A DNA stretch of 64,000 nucleotides from Mangifera indica (taxonomy: Eukaryota > Streptophyta > Magnoliopsida > Sapindales > Anacardiaceae). The notes below the pieces were generated by a model. It had not been told where the DNA came from. It searched no databases and saw nothing but the letters and a program-made list of their open reading frames with translations. Every line of letters starts with the position of its first letter. Positions within the stretch are counted from its first letter, which is position 1. This document shows, piece by piece, positions 41,552 to 54,808 of the stretch. The stretch is from the NCBI RefSeq assembly GCF_011075055.1, contig NC_058147.1, forward strand, positions 5,270,001 through 5,334,000. Direction: 5' to 3'. The position numbers and the translations under genes were made by a program.

Positions 41552-44500
41552 GGAGGACTGTCGAGAGATTAAAAGGCTTTCAAGAGAAGGGTTCGTTGGC
41601 TTGGAGAAGTTGGCATTCGATTCAATGGTTCAAAATCATAACTAGCCTGTTGGTGAACCTTTTACTTCTGGTTCCATAATTTTGTGAGCACCATTGCCAT
41701 TGGAATCCCCAAAATAAATATATAATATAAATATAATTTAAAATAAAAAAATATTATAAAATTCAAAATATCATAAAATTCATTTTATCTATATGATTTC
41801 AGTAGAATTATCTATATTTAATTTAAATATATAAATAAATATCATTATATTGAATTAATGATAAAATAATATTCAATTATATTATAATATATATAAATAT
41901 GTACTTATTTATATATTTAAAATAAATACGTATAATATTATTCAAATAATTTATGGGCATTTTAAACATGCAAATTAGTAATAACATTGTCGTTTTGTTA
42001 TTAGACAACATGTGGATTAAAGCCAGCTTTGGCATTATTCTATGGAAATTGGGAAAACAATGTACCAATTATTCCTTCATTTTTCTTAGATATTCTTAAT
42101 TATATCACCATTACCTGAATATATTGAATCCAAGTAATAGACAGATTCTAAAACCTTAATGGTGATGGAGAAATGTCTAAATTCATCCAATCAATATATT
42201 ATATCAAATAAATAAAATAAATATTCGCAAAGATAAATGTAAACCACAACAACGTAAAATCGTATGATTGATTGGCTTCTACGTCTAGAAACTATTTGAG
42301 AAAAAATCACATTAATATTACTAAGAAAAAAATATAAATAAAAATGTAAAATAAAATTAAGGTTTAGATTAGGGATCTCAACATATTACTATATTTATTA
42401 TATTTTATATAGACTCATAAAAAATAATAAAATATAATATATTAGTCTTTACATTTTATAAAAACTCGTACCAAAAAAGATTAATGAGACGAGTCTTAAG
42501 TCTAATAATTTCATTATACTATTTGATTACAACAAAATACATGATAACAATATTATCCAAAATTGTCGATAATATATAATATATATCATTATTAATATGT
42601 AAGTCTAATATAAAAAATAAATATTTTTAACAGTCTTCCACTAAGATCATGTGCGTCAACTAATGATTATACAATACTAACTTAATGAGTTTAATCTTTA
42701 ACCATCTCTATGGATAACATCTTTCTTAATAATCTAGTCCATCAATGGTATTAATGGAGGATTAAAGAAGTGTTTGTCACATTTATCACAACAAGACTAA
42801 ACAATGGTCTTAAACATGAACATCATCAATCGTATAGATCAAGCATAATGTATTGTAGTATAGAAATTTTATACAATATAGTCTTTTATCATTTATATAG
42901 CTTCGAACAATGTAACAACTATTAACAACTATTATTTTTCATCAAACACTGTTAACCCGCTCACCTGAAAATAAATTTTTTGACTTTAACCATTGTCAGA
43001 TATTCCCTTCTCAAACCCAAAATTTCATAAAGGCAATGAAACAAAACATTTTGTTTGAATGAACTACGACCTCTCCTATTCATTTTCTAACAAGAACCAT
43101 TCTTTACTTATATAAAATGATATCGCACCACTTAACCACTATGTATCATTTCACTAAAATTAAACTCACCATTTTGCAATGTTTGGTTTTCACATAGCCT
43201 CTCAATTTCTTTAACAATTAAGAGAGTCATTTATAATATAATGTTTATTATCATATCATTTGATCATATTACAATACAGATGACAACATTACCTCAAACA
43301 ATAGGTCTTAAATTTTTCAATATATAATTATTCATATTTTTAAGCCTAAGGTTATAATGTGAAGAAAATATTGCATCATTTGCCTAACAAATTTTCATAT
43401 CATTTATCTGTAAAAGAAATTATTAAATAAAATATGTGCATGGTATTAAATCTTCTTGTAAAGGAGAGCCTAAAGCAGTGAGCAAAATTGTACGAGGAAA
43501 TGTGTGTCATCTTAAATTTGGCCTAACACGCAAAGTCCAAATATGGATGGTCCATGGGTACCTGGACAACCCAATTCCATAAATTCACATCCACTTTCTT
43601 TTCTATCTTCACCGATCTGAGGATGTGACAGAAAAATTACAAAATTTAAATTTAAATAGTTTTATTATTTATGTTGTTTTCATTTTATTTACAATAAATC
43701 TATAAAACAATATTATGTATATTTTTTTTTATAACAAATTTTAATATATAGATAATATGTTATTATATGATTAAGTATTATTTTATTTTTAATTTAAAAT
43801 CATCTAATCACATAATAATATATTATCTATATACTTAAATTATATACCAAAAATATGTATATATAATTTTATTAAAATTTATATAATCTAATGCCACCCA
43901 GAAACAATAAACTAATACACAAAGTTAAATTATATATTTTTATTCAATTCAATTTAATCTAACGATAATAAATATAGTCTCCAAATTAAATTAATCAATT
44001 ACAATGCTTTAATACTTCTCCCTTGGTTATTTTTTATCTTGTATAATATAAATCTTTCATAGTAATCTAAATCTATATTGACTTGACAATATTAGTAAAC
44101 TAATTGGATAACAAGTCGGCATGACCCTGATTTTCCTCCCGAAGTTGTGAAAGAGATTACTAAAGGGTTGACTGTTTGACTTCTAAAGTTTATCCATGTT
44201 AAGATCAACAATGTGCTTTTCGATAAACTTAAAAATTTATGTTATCCAATTATAATTCAAATTTCGTAATAGAAATTTTTTACTCTAATCCGATCTTGAT
44301 TAGATTCGTATCAAATTTTTTTAACCTTAATCTAACACTTAAATATTTAATTTGACCTAAATTGACATAAAATTATTTGTTATTTTTGCTCTTCAAAGTA
44401 TTTTTACTATTTCAATTTCTTCACCAAAATCACTCAAATTTATTATTAATAAAACACGTAATATAATATTTTGTTTAGTTTACAAATGTTTTAAAAATTA

Positions 44501-45530
44501 CATATTAAAAACTTTAAAACACATCAATAATTTGACTAATCAAATCACATTCTTACTATTTAATAAATAAAATAAAATGTTTAAATAAAAATTATAACTA
44601 TATACAATTTGTAAAGATTTTAATTGTTATTAATATTGTTTTTTAACATTTCTATAATTTATTTCTAATAAATTCTATTAAAGTAACATTTTTCAAAATA
44701 TTCAAATCGAAATGGGTTATGTCAAGTTATTTTTGTATGAACTCTAACACTATCCAATTTAATTTTAAGTCGTATCAGATTGATCTGAAAAAAAATTTTT
44801 GTCAAAAATACTGAACTCTAATCCAATTTTTTCCTTGTTAGGATAACGGATCAGTATTGAAAATTGTTTGCTCCACTTGTCGGTTACAATAAAAATTTTT
44901 AAAATGTCTTTTTCAATTTCAAGGCCTGAATATTCATATTAACTTTTACATCCTTTAGAAAGAAAGAATCAAACGTTTTAAAGTAATAACATATTGTTTC
45001 AGCCAATATTGAAGGGTCAAAACGTTGTAGTGTAAGAGCTGGTCGTGCAATTCGTCAAATGGTCGGTTCTAATATTCATTTCTTAATGGAGAGGAATTTC
45101 AGCGTTTGGAGATTAATTATATAGTTGCCTTTGACTGAAATAAGTATTTTGAATTACCAACTCCATTTCTTTTCAAACAAGGAATCATTTCAGAAGTATC
45201 CAAAACATTTAGAACAGAATATTCCAATACAAAGATTACTTTAAATAAAAAGCTCATTACTTTATCTGGTTTTTCAAGATTCAATTCCACAGAATCACGG
45301 AGTTTGTAAATGCATCCAGTTGGTTGCCTTTCTCTTACGATACATATATTACCCACTTGTGCTTTGCGATGGCTCACGGCTTATTTCATCTAGCAGCCTA
45401 GACCTCCAAATTATATTGGACTTGATCTTCGTTACCCAATAAGTAGGGGTTCTTGACCTCTATATCTCACTCATTGATTAAGTTTTTCATTAACTCAACC
45501 TAGGATTTGTTTAGAGATAAATGAAGTGTT
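41552..45530. other. Gene-poor AT-rich region
   Basis: Very AT-rich throughout. The stretch at about 42400-43480 has more even composition and looks like an old dispersed repeat, but I see no domain or terminal repeat. An open minus-strand stretch at 45117-45377 (no ATG start) could be an exon fragment; I do not recognise it. Confidence 0.35.
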
Positions 45531-45539
45531 AATTTTATT

Positions 45540-45760
45540 CATCCTCTTTTATGGTTCACGAGACATATCTCAAGACACTCTTTCATTGGCATCCCAAGGA
45601 AGACTAAGCACCATGGATCGTCTCTAGGTCCATGGCTTTATTGCATCATATGAGTGTGTGCGATGTGGATTTTTTTCTGAATCCCGTGAGCACTTTTTCT
45701 TTAGTTATATTGGTTTTTCTTCTTATACATGAAAGGAAGTCTCAACTAAAACAATTATGA
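45540..45760 (+). pseudogene. LINE reverse transcriptase relic (zf-RVT C-terminal region)
   Basis: From 45584 a plus-strand frame reads SLASQGRLSTMDRL, stop, then ECVRCGFFSESREHFFF and a position where W would be expected (TGA). This is the zf-RVT pattern (L-x-GRLST-x-DRL ... C-x2-C ... E-x2-HLFF) at the C-terminus of plant non-LTR retrotransposon polymerases. Stops and frameshifts make it dead. The 5' part of the element is not recognisable. Confidence 0.6.
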
Positions 45761-46913
45761 TTTGACCGACTTTTTCATGGTTCTCTATGCTCTAGTAGAC
45801 TATCATACTCATCTTCACTGCAAAGATGACTTCAGGAACATCTTTGCACAATTAATCCTCTCAGCGACAGTGTATATCTTATAGTATTAGCACAATAACC
45901 ATATATTTCATCAACAATACAACTCTCACAGGACCATTATTATTGACATCTACAACCTTGTTCGAGCCAAGATTCTTGGCATAACCTCCAAGTTTGACAT
46001 TCTATCACAACTTGGCACTATTTGACATGTATCTTGATATTTATCGTTGTATTGGATTCTTTTTGTTGGATTATTGGATAATTTGGATTGTTATTTGGTT
46101 AGATTTCCACTTTTTGATTTCAATACTCTTTTGTGATTGAGATTAATGTCATGTCATAATTCAATTATCGAGTTAGATCATTATAATGATGTCAACACTA
46201 TTTATTTAAAATTGAGGATGAAAATTCTTGAACTAAAGATTAAGGATTAGAAAGACAAAGACACAACTTGGTTGGAAATATTTATTGTTCAACATTATTT
46301 AATATATATTAAATAAACCCACTTAAAATTTTTAATTATCTCATTCTGATGTCCAAAATCCATCCTGCTAATTGAATCATTCAACCCGTAAATTGACCCT
46401 TTGACATGTCAAGGTCATATCCAAGTCTAAAAAGATTGTTCTCAGCTATGTTCATCATCTTATATCATATTAATTCATAGTGGTGATTAATCAATATGTA
46501 ACCATTTTGATCAAATAGTATTTCCTAAACTTCCTATTTTCTTATATAAAGTGATGCCCTGTAACCTATTGTAGTTGCTGTATAGCATATATAGATCGTA
46601 CAAAGTAATTGATTAATTATGCCGATTTCCATGATCTCGATCACAAATTTATCTATACGTAAGATATAATTGTTTTCATGCAAAAATACAAACATCGATT
46701 ATGGAAATTAATATAATATTTAACCATGTGTTTAGCTGTCTCATAGAAACCCAGACTATTCAATCAAATTGGCCCTTCATACACCTCCACGTCCACCATA
46801 AAATTTATTTGAAAAAAAATCATAATTTGCTCACAATTACTAGAGATTTTATTGATTTTTAGGTGCAAATACATGTGTGTGTGTGTGCGTGTACATATAT
46901 ATGTATTGTATAT
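45761..46913. other. Spacer downstream of the HIPP gene
   Basis: The first few hundred bases may be the tail of the LINE relic; the rest is AT-rich with a short (GT)n at about 46873-46890. No gene seen. Confidence 0.35.
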
Positions 46914-47461
46914 TCACATTATTGAACAAGCATTAGGGTTTTCATCGCTGAACATGGTGATGTAAGTGTCGTTCACCGTGGTCTCGGTGATGGTGGCGGT
47001 GGCTGGAACGGCCCTCACGTGATTAGCAGGAGCTTTCTTGTCATAAGCCTGAGAAATATAAGGATTTGCCACCAGAGTGTAGGGGACGTACGGCCATATC
47101 TCCACCTTCTTCTTAGTCGACTTAGCAGCTGCCAACACTTTCTTCGGGTCAACGTATCCGGTTACAGTGGCCTTCTGTTGTTTCAAGTCCACCTCCACGG
47201 ATTTGGCTCCTGCAATTCAGAAAATCATTGTTACTTTCAAACAAACTATGAAGGATAACATGAAGGATATAGAAATATAAAGGAAAATATGTATATATAT
47301 CTACCTTTTACAGAAGAGAGTACACGCTTGACCTTCCGCACACAGCCTTCACAATCCATCCTTATTTTAAGTGCTACTGTCTGCGTTCGCTTCATCTTCT
47401 TCTTCCTTTTTACACTGCTTAGTAAATCAGAAAGATATTCCAAAGTACCCTGAACTCCCAT
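46914..47461 (-). CDS. Heavy-metal-associated isoprenylated plant protein (HIPP)
   Basis: 150 aa in two exons, 47461-47305 and 47209-46914. One HMA domain spans about residues 26-92 with the metal-binding core MDCEGC (Cys37, Cys40), followed by the family's WPYVPY and AYDKKAP blocks. The protein ends FSDENPNACSIM; CSIM is a CaaX box predicting farnesylation at Cys147. Length, intron position inside the HMA domain and C-terminus match the HIPP20/21/22 group. These proteins bind heavy metals such as cadmium or zinc and sit at membranes or in the nucleus; the metal here cannot be told from sequence. The ATG is the first in frame and lies within a TATA-led transcript. Confidence 0.96.
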
Positions 47462-47653
47462 GTTTTTTGTTACTGGAGAGAAGAACTTGAAAGATTGAAA
47501 CAAAACCAGAGAAGCTCTCTTTTTGTTACAAATGGGTATCAAAGAAATGCAACAGAGAAGCGTAAAGAGTAGAGAGAAATCAACGTTGATGAGTGAACTA
47601 TATCAGAAGATGGATACTGAATAGTCTTGGTGTCGAAGGCTTGTATGATGGAT

Positions 47654-47661
47654 TATTTATA
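47654..47661 (-). promoter_or_regulatory. TATA box of the HIPP gene
   Basis: TATAAATA on the minus strand, about 195 bases upstream of the ATG. A start near 47625 would give a leader of about 165 nt. Confidence 0.65.
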
Positions 47662-50600
47662 GTGTTAAAATAGAGAGGTTTTCAATTATTAATAAATAAA
47701 AAAAGCTAGAAACAGTAACAATTAAAATAAAATAACAGAAAAGAAAATAACAGAAGCTTCCTTGGCACCTTTTTGGATTATCTTGCTAAACTTCTCAAGA
47801 GAACGAACACAAAAGCAAAACACTTTAAAGGCTGCGTCCGCTTTATTTAGTGAAATATATTATAATATTTTTATATAAATTTTATATTAATAAAATATAT
47901 AAAAAATATTATATTTGTATATATATCTCATATCGTTTGAAAATATTAAACTCAAACGAATTAAATAACATGTAAATTTTTTAAACTGTTAAAACATATT
48001 TTTTATTATAAAATTATAATAAATTATGTATTTAAATAAATAATATTTTAATAATATATTAAACTATTGAACTAAAGATATTAATAAAAGTGTGTTCAAT
48101 CGGTGTATAACCAAAGTTGGAGCATGCATGAACCTCCTAAACGATTCACTCAACCTCTCAAATATATAATACTTCAGCATTAAACCAATTAAACCAAGTA
48201 AATGAAACCCCATTCAACTTTATGATTATTATATTAGATAAATTAATAATTTAATTTTAAAATATTATAAAAGAGATTTATACCCTTTTGCTTTTATACT
48301 TAAAAATCACTTCTTTACCGCTTAAACTATTCTTTAAAAGCAAATATACGATTTCTGTGTATCGTTAAATCAGACGGAATCCAATTCTTCGGGTACACGA
48401 AACGTGAAAGAAAGCAGTAAACACCAGACTTCGCTGACCCAGAGGTGCTCGCGGAGAGGGACCTTGTCAAAAGTTGAATGCTGAAAATTTGTGTATATGT
48501 TATTATTATTTGTTTAATAATAGAGTATGTGTTTGGATTTTGATGGCACCAGCGGACGCCACGTATCGGAAGAAATAGATGAAACGTCCAACGTGGCAAA
48601 GAAACAAGTATGGTTTGGTGGATATTGTTGTCCACTTGTGAATTGCTTAGTTGATAGGGTTCATGAATGATTGGGCGGTGCGACTGTAGAAAAAACAGGA
48701 AACAAAGAATAATCTAAGTAAAGCTACAAATGGACTTGTGACAGCGAGGTGCAACTTTCAGAATTCTAAGTCGTCTCTGCCTCTGTCAAAAACTAAACCC
48801 ATGTTAATGAAGTATTCATGTGCCTGGTCGGTAGAAGAACTTTTATTAATTTATAATAATAACAAAGAAATGTTGCAGTTGCAGAGATACATCCATTCAG
48901 GGAGTCTGCCAAAAAAAGTGATAAAAAGGGTTTCAACTTGTTATCTATGTTGCTTTCACCATTGCCGAATATCACAACAGACTTTACAGGTAAAGTTTGT
49001 TCAAATGCAAATTTGATACATATCTGTTGACTTCATTCCTAAGAAATTTCTAACTCATTGAAATTGTGATACAAGAACAACGAAAAATTTCATTTACCTG
49101 AACAAATATAAAATTATACAATCGTAATTCAAAAATATCTACATATAAAATATAAAATACTTAATTGAAAACTTTTATTATAAGAGTATTTTGAACGCTA
49201 TATAATTTGAATTCGTAATATTATCGAGATTACTTGTATCACAACGACTAATCTTCCGCTCTTGAAGCCTTCATAAATGAAAGTTTTTAATAGGTAAAAT
49301 TTATATTGTATGAGTTTCAGTAAGGAGACATAACCAATATATAATAAGTTATCAAACTCATCTATCAAAGATCCAATAAGTTTTAAGATTTATACTAATA
49401 TTGTCTATCCAAACTAAAACTTGTAAATATATTGAATTTATTTTTATTGATCACTTAAACTCATTTATAAATTATTATTCAATTACCCGGTTTTATTTAA
49501 ACCAAAATCATATTCAGTGTTAACCCATTCCAACAATCAATTCCCAGTTCATAAAGCAATCAAAATCCTTCCATATATCATAGACTTGCCACTTAATTAC
49601 GCAACATTAATTTAGGCTTTTTATGAGCTTAAGATTGAAATGACCAAACAAATTACTTGACCTTAACACTTGTCTCTATTGATTTCTTTTTTAATAATTT
49701 CTATGGCCGTAACTCAAGGAGAAAGATATTTATTTGTTAAAATTAAAAAAAAAAAAACAAAAAACTTCTGGATTTGGGATATGATGGACGAGGACCCCAT
49801 GAATGATGCCAGGAACCAAAAAAGCACCATATATGTATTTTAAACAACCCAATATTTGTCCATAGCAAGAAAGAAGAAACTGGGTTTGGCCTTCTACCAG
49901 CCCTTCTGCTCTAGATTTGTCAAAGCCGATAATAAAGAAAATACCGAGATAAATTGAAGATACCAATACCAATCACAGTCAAATCCACATCCTACTTCTT
50001 ACCTAGAATGCAACTAAACCATTGTTTGTTTAGTGTAACTTTTTGGTGCCTTTTAATCCTCTCATTCATTAATGTTAAAAGAGTCAGAAATTGGATTTCA
50101 AAGAAAATTTCGAACTCTTAACAAATTAAAGATTAAGCACTAACGTAAGCTGATTTCTATTACTATTGTATTAATAGTTGGTAAACAGCCAAAGGACGTC
50201 AGCTTTATCATAAAACTTTTCTTTCTCCTTAATATCTGCAACCAAATTCAACATTCAAGAGATTCTTTTCTTTTTTTTTTTAAATAATAATAATACAAAA
50301 ACTAAATTCTTGGACATTGAGATTCAAATCCCCACCTATACTCCACCAGGGTTATAATGAATGTTTGGACAGTTCACTGGGTTGGCCTTAAAGCCAAACA
50401 TTTTGATACCAAATACTACATAAATATGCTAACCCAGCGAACTAAATTACATAAATTCTTGTAATTTAGTGACCTCACAAATACTACAGATGTAAAATTA
50501 CATAAATATGTAAGCAAAATCATATTAAATCCACAGAATTTAACATACCAAATCATAACATAACTCTTCCTACCCACCTCAATCAAATACAATAACCTAA

Positions 50601-50679
50601 TCAAAATGCAAACACTCGATCAGCCGAGAGAGTTATGATAAGAATACACAAGATTTACAAAATAAAATGATGAAAAGAG
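47662..50679. other. Gap between the HIPP and aspartic protease-like genes
   Basis: The HIPP promoter is at the left and the protease 3'UTR at the right. A GC-richer patch at 48340-48660 has an open minus-strand frame without recognisable domain; 48720-49030 is similar on the plus strand. I cannot support a gene. Confidence 0.35.
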
Positions 50680-53600
50680 TTAATCGGATGGTTGGAACAA
50701 ACATATTAACAGTATCAATAAACTCATTTGAAGGAACAGAGAATGAAGTTGCAGGATTGACAATGCTGAGGACTTTGACGAACCCCTTTTGCCAGTGGCA
50801 GGTGAAACAGTGCTGGCATTACTGGTGCTCTGTTGCTCATTGGTTGGCAACGGGGTTGGAGATCCACCATCAGGCGGTGGCACAAGATGTACATGTGTCC
50901 TGTCACTCACATCTTCACCTGTTTAAACAAAAAAGGTATCAAATTAAGACCCACATACAATGAACACAACTGGGTATCAAAGATTTAAATGGAAAAATTA
51001 AAAATAATTTTAATTTTTAAACCACAAACACAAAGAGATGGTTGACTCAGAGAAACTGTTGGAAACAATACCATCATTGTAAGAACAGCCACATAAATTT
51101 AAGCCTAACTCTCATTTTCAAACCTTACCAATTACTGCACATCCACCATCTGTTCATTACAGAGTTTGACAAAAGAGCTACATATTATTGCACAGCAAAG
51201 TTAACAATTTAATCACTCAGCATAATCAAAAATAGATTAAATGCTTAGATAAAAAAGAGCTACCGAGTATTGCACAGCCAAGTTAACTCTCTTCTTCTAA
51301 AGGATTTCTTTTATACAGTATTTTAAAAAATACTAGCAGATTTTTCTTTCTCAAAGAACAAACAGCAAAGACAACTAGATTGATATAAAAAAATAACTTA
51401 TTTTAACATCAACCTTGTTTAACTTCTCTGTGTACTAAGCATTAACTGTAAACAATAGATACATTTCATTTATGAAAGCAAGAATGCAACCTGATTAAAA
51501 TGAACTTTACATAGCCACCTCAACAACAGAGATACCCGATAAAAATACAAAGCAATGATAAGACTGATAATAATTTGGAAGGAAAATTTCACCCAAGGTC
51601 TTACAACGACCATAACAATTTGGACCTGTTCTTTGTTATATTAATTCTTAATGTGAACTTTTGACTATTTTTAAAATATTAAGTAAACGGAGACCTCCTA
51701 CAACTAAATGAATGCACCACATAAATTTTGCTAAATTCTTACTTCAAGACCCTTAGATTTTTATTTTTCACAGTTAGGTGTCAAAGATTGTAAAGCTATT
51801 TATTTAAAATAATGTCTACCAACTCTTAGGACTGTATTCATTTAAGAAAAAAACCTGAAGCACTTACAATTGGAAAGTGACCAACCCAACTTAAAATTTT
51901 CCCTATCAAAGACCATGCGATGGCCCATCATGAAGTTTTCTGCAGGACATGGATTAAATCTATTGTCATAAAACGCAGAGAGAATAAAGAGAAGATAGAT
52001 AAGTCAAAGGGAAAAATTAAAGACTGCAACAGTGTACTCACGTCCTATAATGCCAAAGTCTCCATCTGCAGGCATCACAGTTAAACAGAATACGGTAAAT
52101 CCCTGCACAACACATCCAGACAACTAATTATCCAACATTAATTTTTTCCATCAACTTAAAAAGGAACAATCAAGAGAAAACATGCAAAAGGAAAACTTGG
52201 AAGGTATCTATATCCATATATGTAGAAAAAATGGATGATACCAACCAAATATACTTAAAATTGTACACAACAATCTTGAAGATTGTACAAGTCAACTTCT
52301 CACCAATGCAAAACACTTGTTGTGAACTAGAAAATGAAATCTAAACACTACATGTTTATAATAATTCAATCTGCCTCTGTTTTAGACCATATTTCTCTGA
52401 AAATTTTAATTGGACCATAAGTTTAGACTCAAATGTCGAAAAGTTAAGCCAGCAGGATCAGCTACCTGATTTTCAGGAAAGATATATTTGTGATTATGGA
52501 CTACAAAGCTTTGGTTTGCAGTAAATATGAGCCTCATGTTGGGAATGCTACGCAGCTCCTTTGAACTGTTTCACATAAGACAGCTGACAATGAGTTCTAA
52601 AGATATAAGCAATAAGGCTTTCCTAAACTCTTCGCATTTAAAATCCAACCTGGCATTGTAGCAGTTCTTCCAGGAATTTCCTTGAAGATAAATTTTTTTA
52701 GCAGTCACAAGTTTGTCAAACTGTAATAAAGACATAATCATCTTTGGGCCATAACATTGTAACACAATTTATAAAGTAAAATCAGGACAATTGAAGCACC
52801 TTTGAAATAACATTATCATATACGTTAGTTGGAAGAAATGTGAACGATGAACCACTATCAACCAATGCTTTGAATCCAGATTGCTGAAGACAAGAACTTC
52901 CAACACAGTAAGACTCCACCTCAACAAAATAGGTGTCACTGAAACAATTAAGAGAAAAATTACAAGATCAGTCACCAAATATATGAAAGCAACCAAAGGA
53001 CTCCAAACAGCTAGCAGAAAAGCTATAGTCTTTTACTTCTACCTCCCTAGACAGGGCAAAAGACATATGTAGGAGTAAAATATACATAGATGGCATACTA
53101 TTTTTCTCCTATGGGCAAGAATGGAGTGGACTGTTGAGAGGCAGGCCCTTGATCTCCAAAGAAAATTCTTCCTGAATCATTCTCATCAAAACAAATTGAG
53201 AAAGAATTCGGAATAAATCCTGCTTTAGCAAGCAAAGTTGGTACCGAAATGTCTCCAAGTCCCAACCCCATTAGTCCATCCGGAGCTGCTCCATCCAAAT
53301 AACTGCCAGTTTGCTTCCTACCACAGCTGATGGAATGAAACATGTAGCAGAAAGAATCATATGTCTAAGCACATACATACATGGTTGATGAACATTAAAG
53401 GAAAACCCACATAAACACACCCTATAATTACTGATGCTTGCACTGAACTTTTGGATGCATAATTGCTAACTGATGCCAAGTGTAGTACATCTTCAACCAG
53501 ATATCCAGAACTTGTGGTATCTTGTGAAGCATACTGAGCAATGTAAGGGCAGGGGTCCTTCAAGCTTTTGCAGTTTGAGTGGGGCTTGCATAACTGATCA

Positions 53601-54705
53601 CCGCACGATAGGTTTTTGCTGCTGCTGGAAATTGTCGGATCAAACTCACTCAGATCTCTTTCCTGCACAATGGATGCCCCAAATACAAGGGAGCACCTGC
53701 CAATCAATCATTGGAATTAAAATGCTAAATCTGTTATCAATTCCTAGCCAAAGCACTGTTTAATGCTTCGAGTCCTTTCAACATGTTTCAGCGATACCAA
53801 ATTTTAAAATGAAAGGGAAATGCATTTCTGAGAGCGGCAGAGTACTAAGGGAATGCCCATTAACATTTACCTTCAGATATTCTCCTGATTTAACGATGAA
53901 CGCCACTAGTAGCACTTAAAGAATCAATTGATATCTTTCACAAGGATAACAGTTCATTCCATTTCAATTTCAATTCATATATAATTTATACGAAGTAAAA
54001 TCTGACATCAACCATGACTAGGAAAATGAAACCGTTACAAAGAAGAATAAACAGTTTAAAACAAAAAGAAAAAATGGCCTACCAAAGAAGTATAGTTACT
54101 GGCAGACAACGGAGCGCATTCTATACATTGACATGGGACCCATAAAATATTACTTCCAGCATCCAATGCAACCAGAAACGAAACGTTTGGTGTCCCTATG
54201 TCAATCCACGTGTAATGCAACCTGAATTATAAAATCAGACGCACAAGAAACCTAAAATTAATTAATAGGGCAATCCATCGATTACATGTTTTTATTTATT
54301 AATGGTTGACAAAAAAACAAAAACAAAGAAATCTTTCGTTTTCTCAGGAACCAAACAAAGAGTAACGAGTTTCACTGACCAATAAAACTGATTTCCGAAG
54401 TACAGAGTATGGCTTCCTTGAGAGGGAAACAGCAATTGATACTGCGACTTGTTACTACTTTGTAAATCCACTCTCATTTTCTGCCGTTTCAAGTCGTTAA
54501 GCAAAAGCAAGTCCATAAACTCCACACTTTCCTTCTTCGGCCACATACCAGCAACCGACGCGTTACCACCTCTCGAAATCCATCTCTCTTTCGCTTCGTC
54601 GGAAAATCGGTGAATCAGCTTCGAAGAAAACGTGACAGCAGCCGATCCATCGAACAACAAGTAACTTAACAAAGAGACCAGCAACATAACCAGACGATTC
54701 GCCAT
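50680..54705 (-). CDS. Aspartic protease-like protein (A1 family), secreted, probably GPI-anchored
   Basis: 538 aa in ten exons: 54705-54380, 54221-54083, 53662-53421, 53326-53099, 52938-52800, 52720-52650, 52565-52466, 52102-52042, 51939-51868, 50918-50680. It is closest to Arabidopsis At5g10080 (aspartic proteinase-like protein 1). A signal peptide fills about residues 1-23. The first active-site triad is D129-A-G rather than the usual DTG; the second is D339-S-G in LVDSGSSFTFLP. The 72-nt exon 9 restores the family block NFMMGHRMVFDREN and GWS. Cysteines WVPCQCIECAPL fit plant A1 proteases. After an S/P/G-rich stretch the C-terminus is a hydrophobic tail (LFLQMSLLILLICLF), typical of a GPI signal. 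Activity is uncertain because of the DAG motif. Confidence 0.93.
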
Positions 54706-54784
54706 TTTAGGTACAGAGAGTGAATGAAAGAGAAAGAGATAGTAATGTATAATCTGAGAGCTCTTTATTGAGTTTGAGTGCTAA

Positions 54785-54808
54785 AGTGCGCAGTGCGCAG
54801 TGCGCACT
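54785..54808. repeat. Triplicated AGTGCGC in the protease gene's promoter
   Basis: Three head-to-tail AGTGCGC units ending in the palindrome GTGCGCAC lie about 80 bases upstream of the ATG. The GC content contrasts with the AT-rich surroundings. Confidence 0.85.

Noticed and set aside
45117..45377. 86-codon minus-strand open stretch
   Set aside because: It begins with GTG; a donor-like site exists after PDK but no partner exons were found, so I kept it only as a remark in the gap entry.
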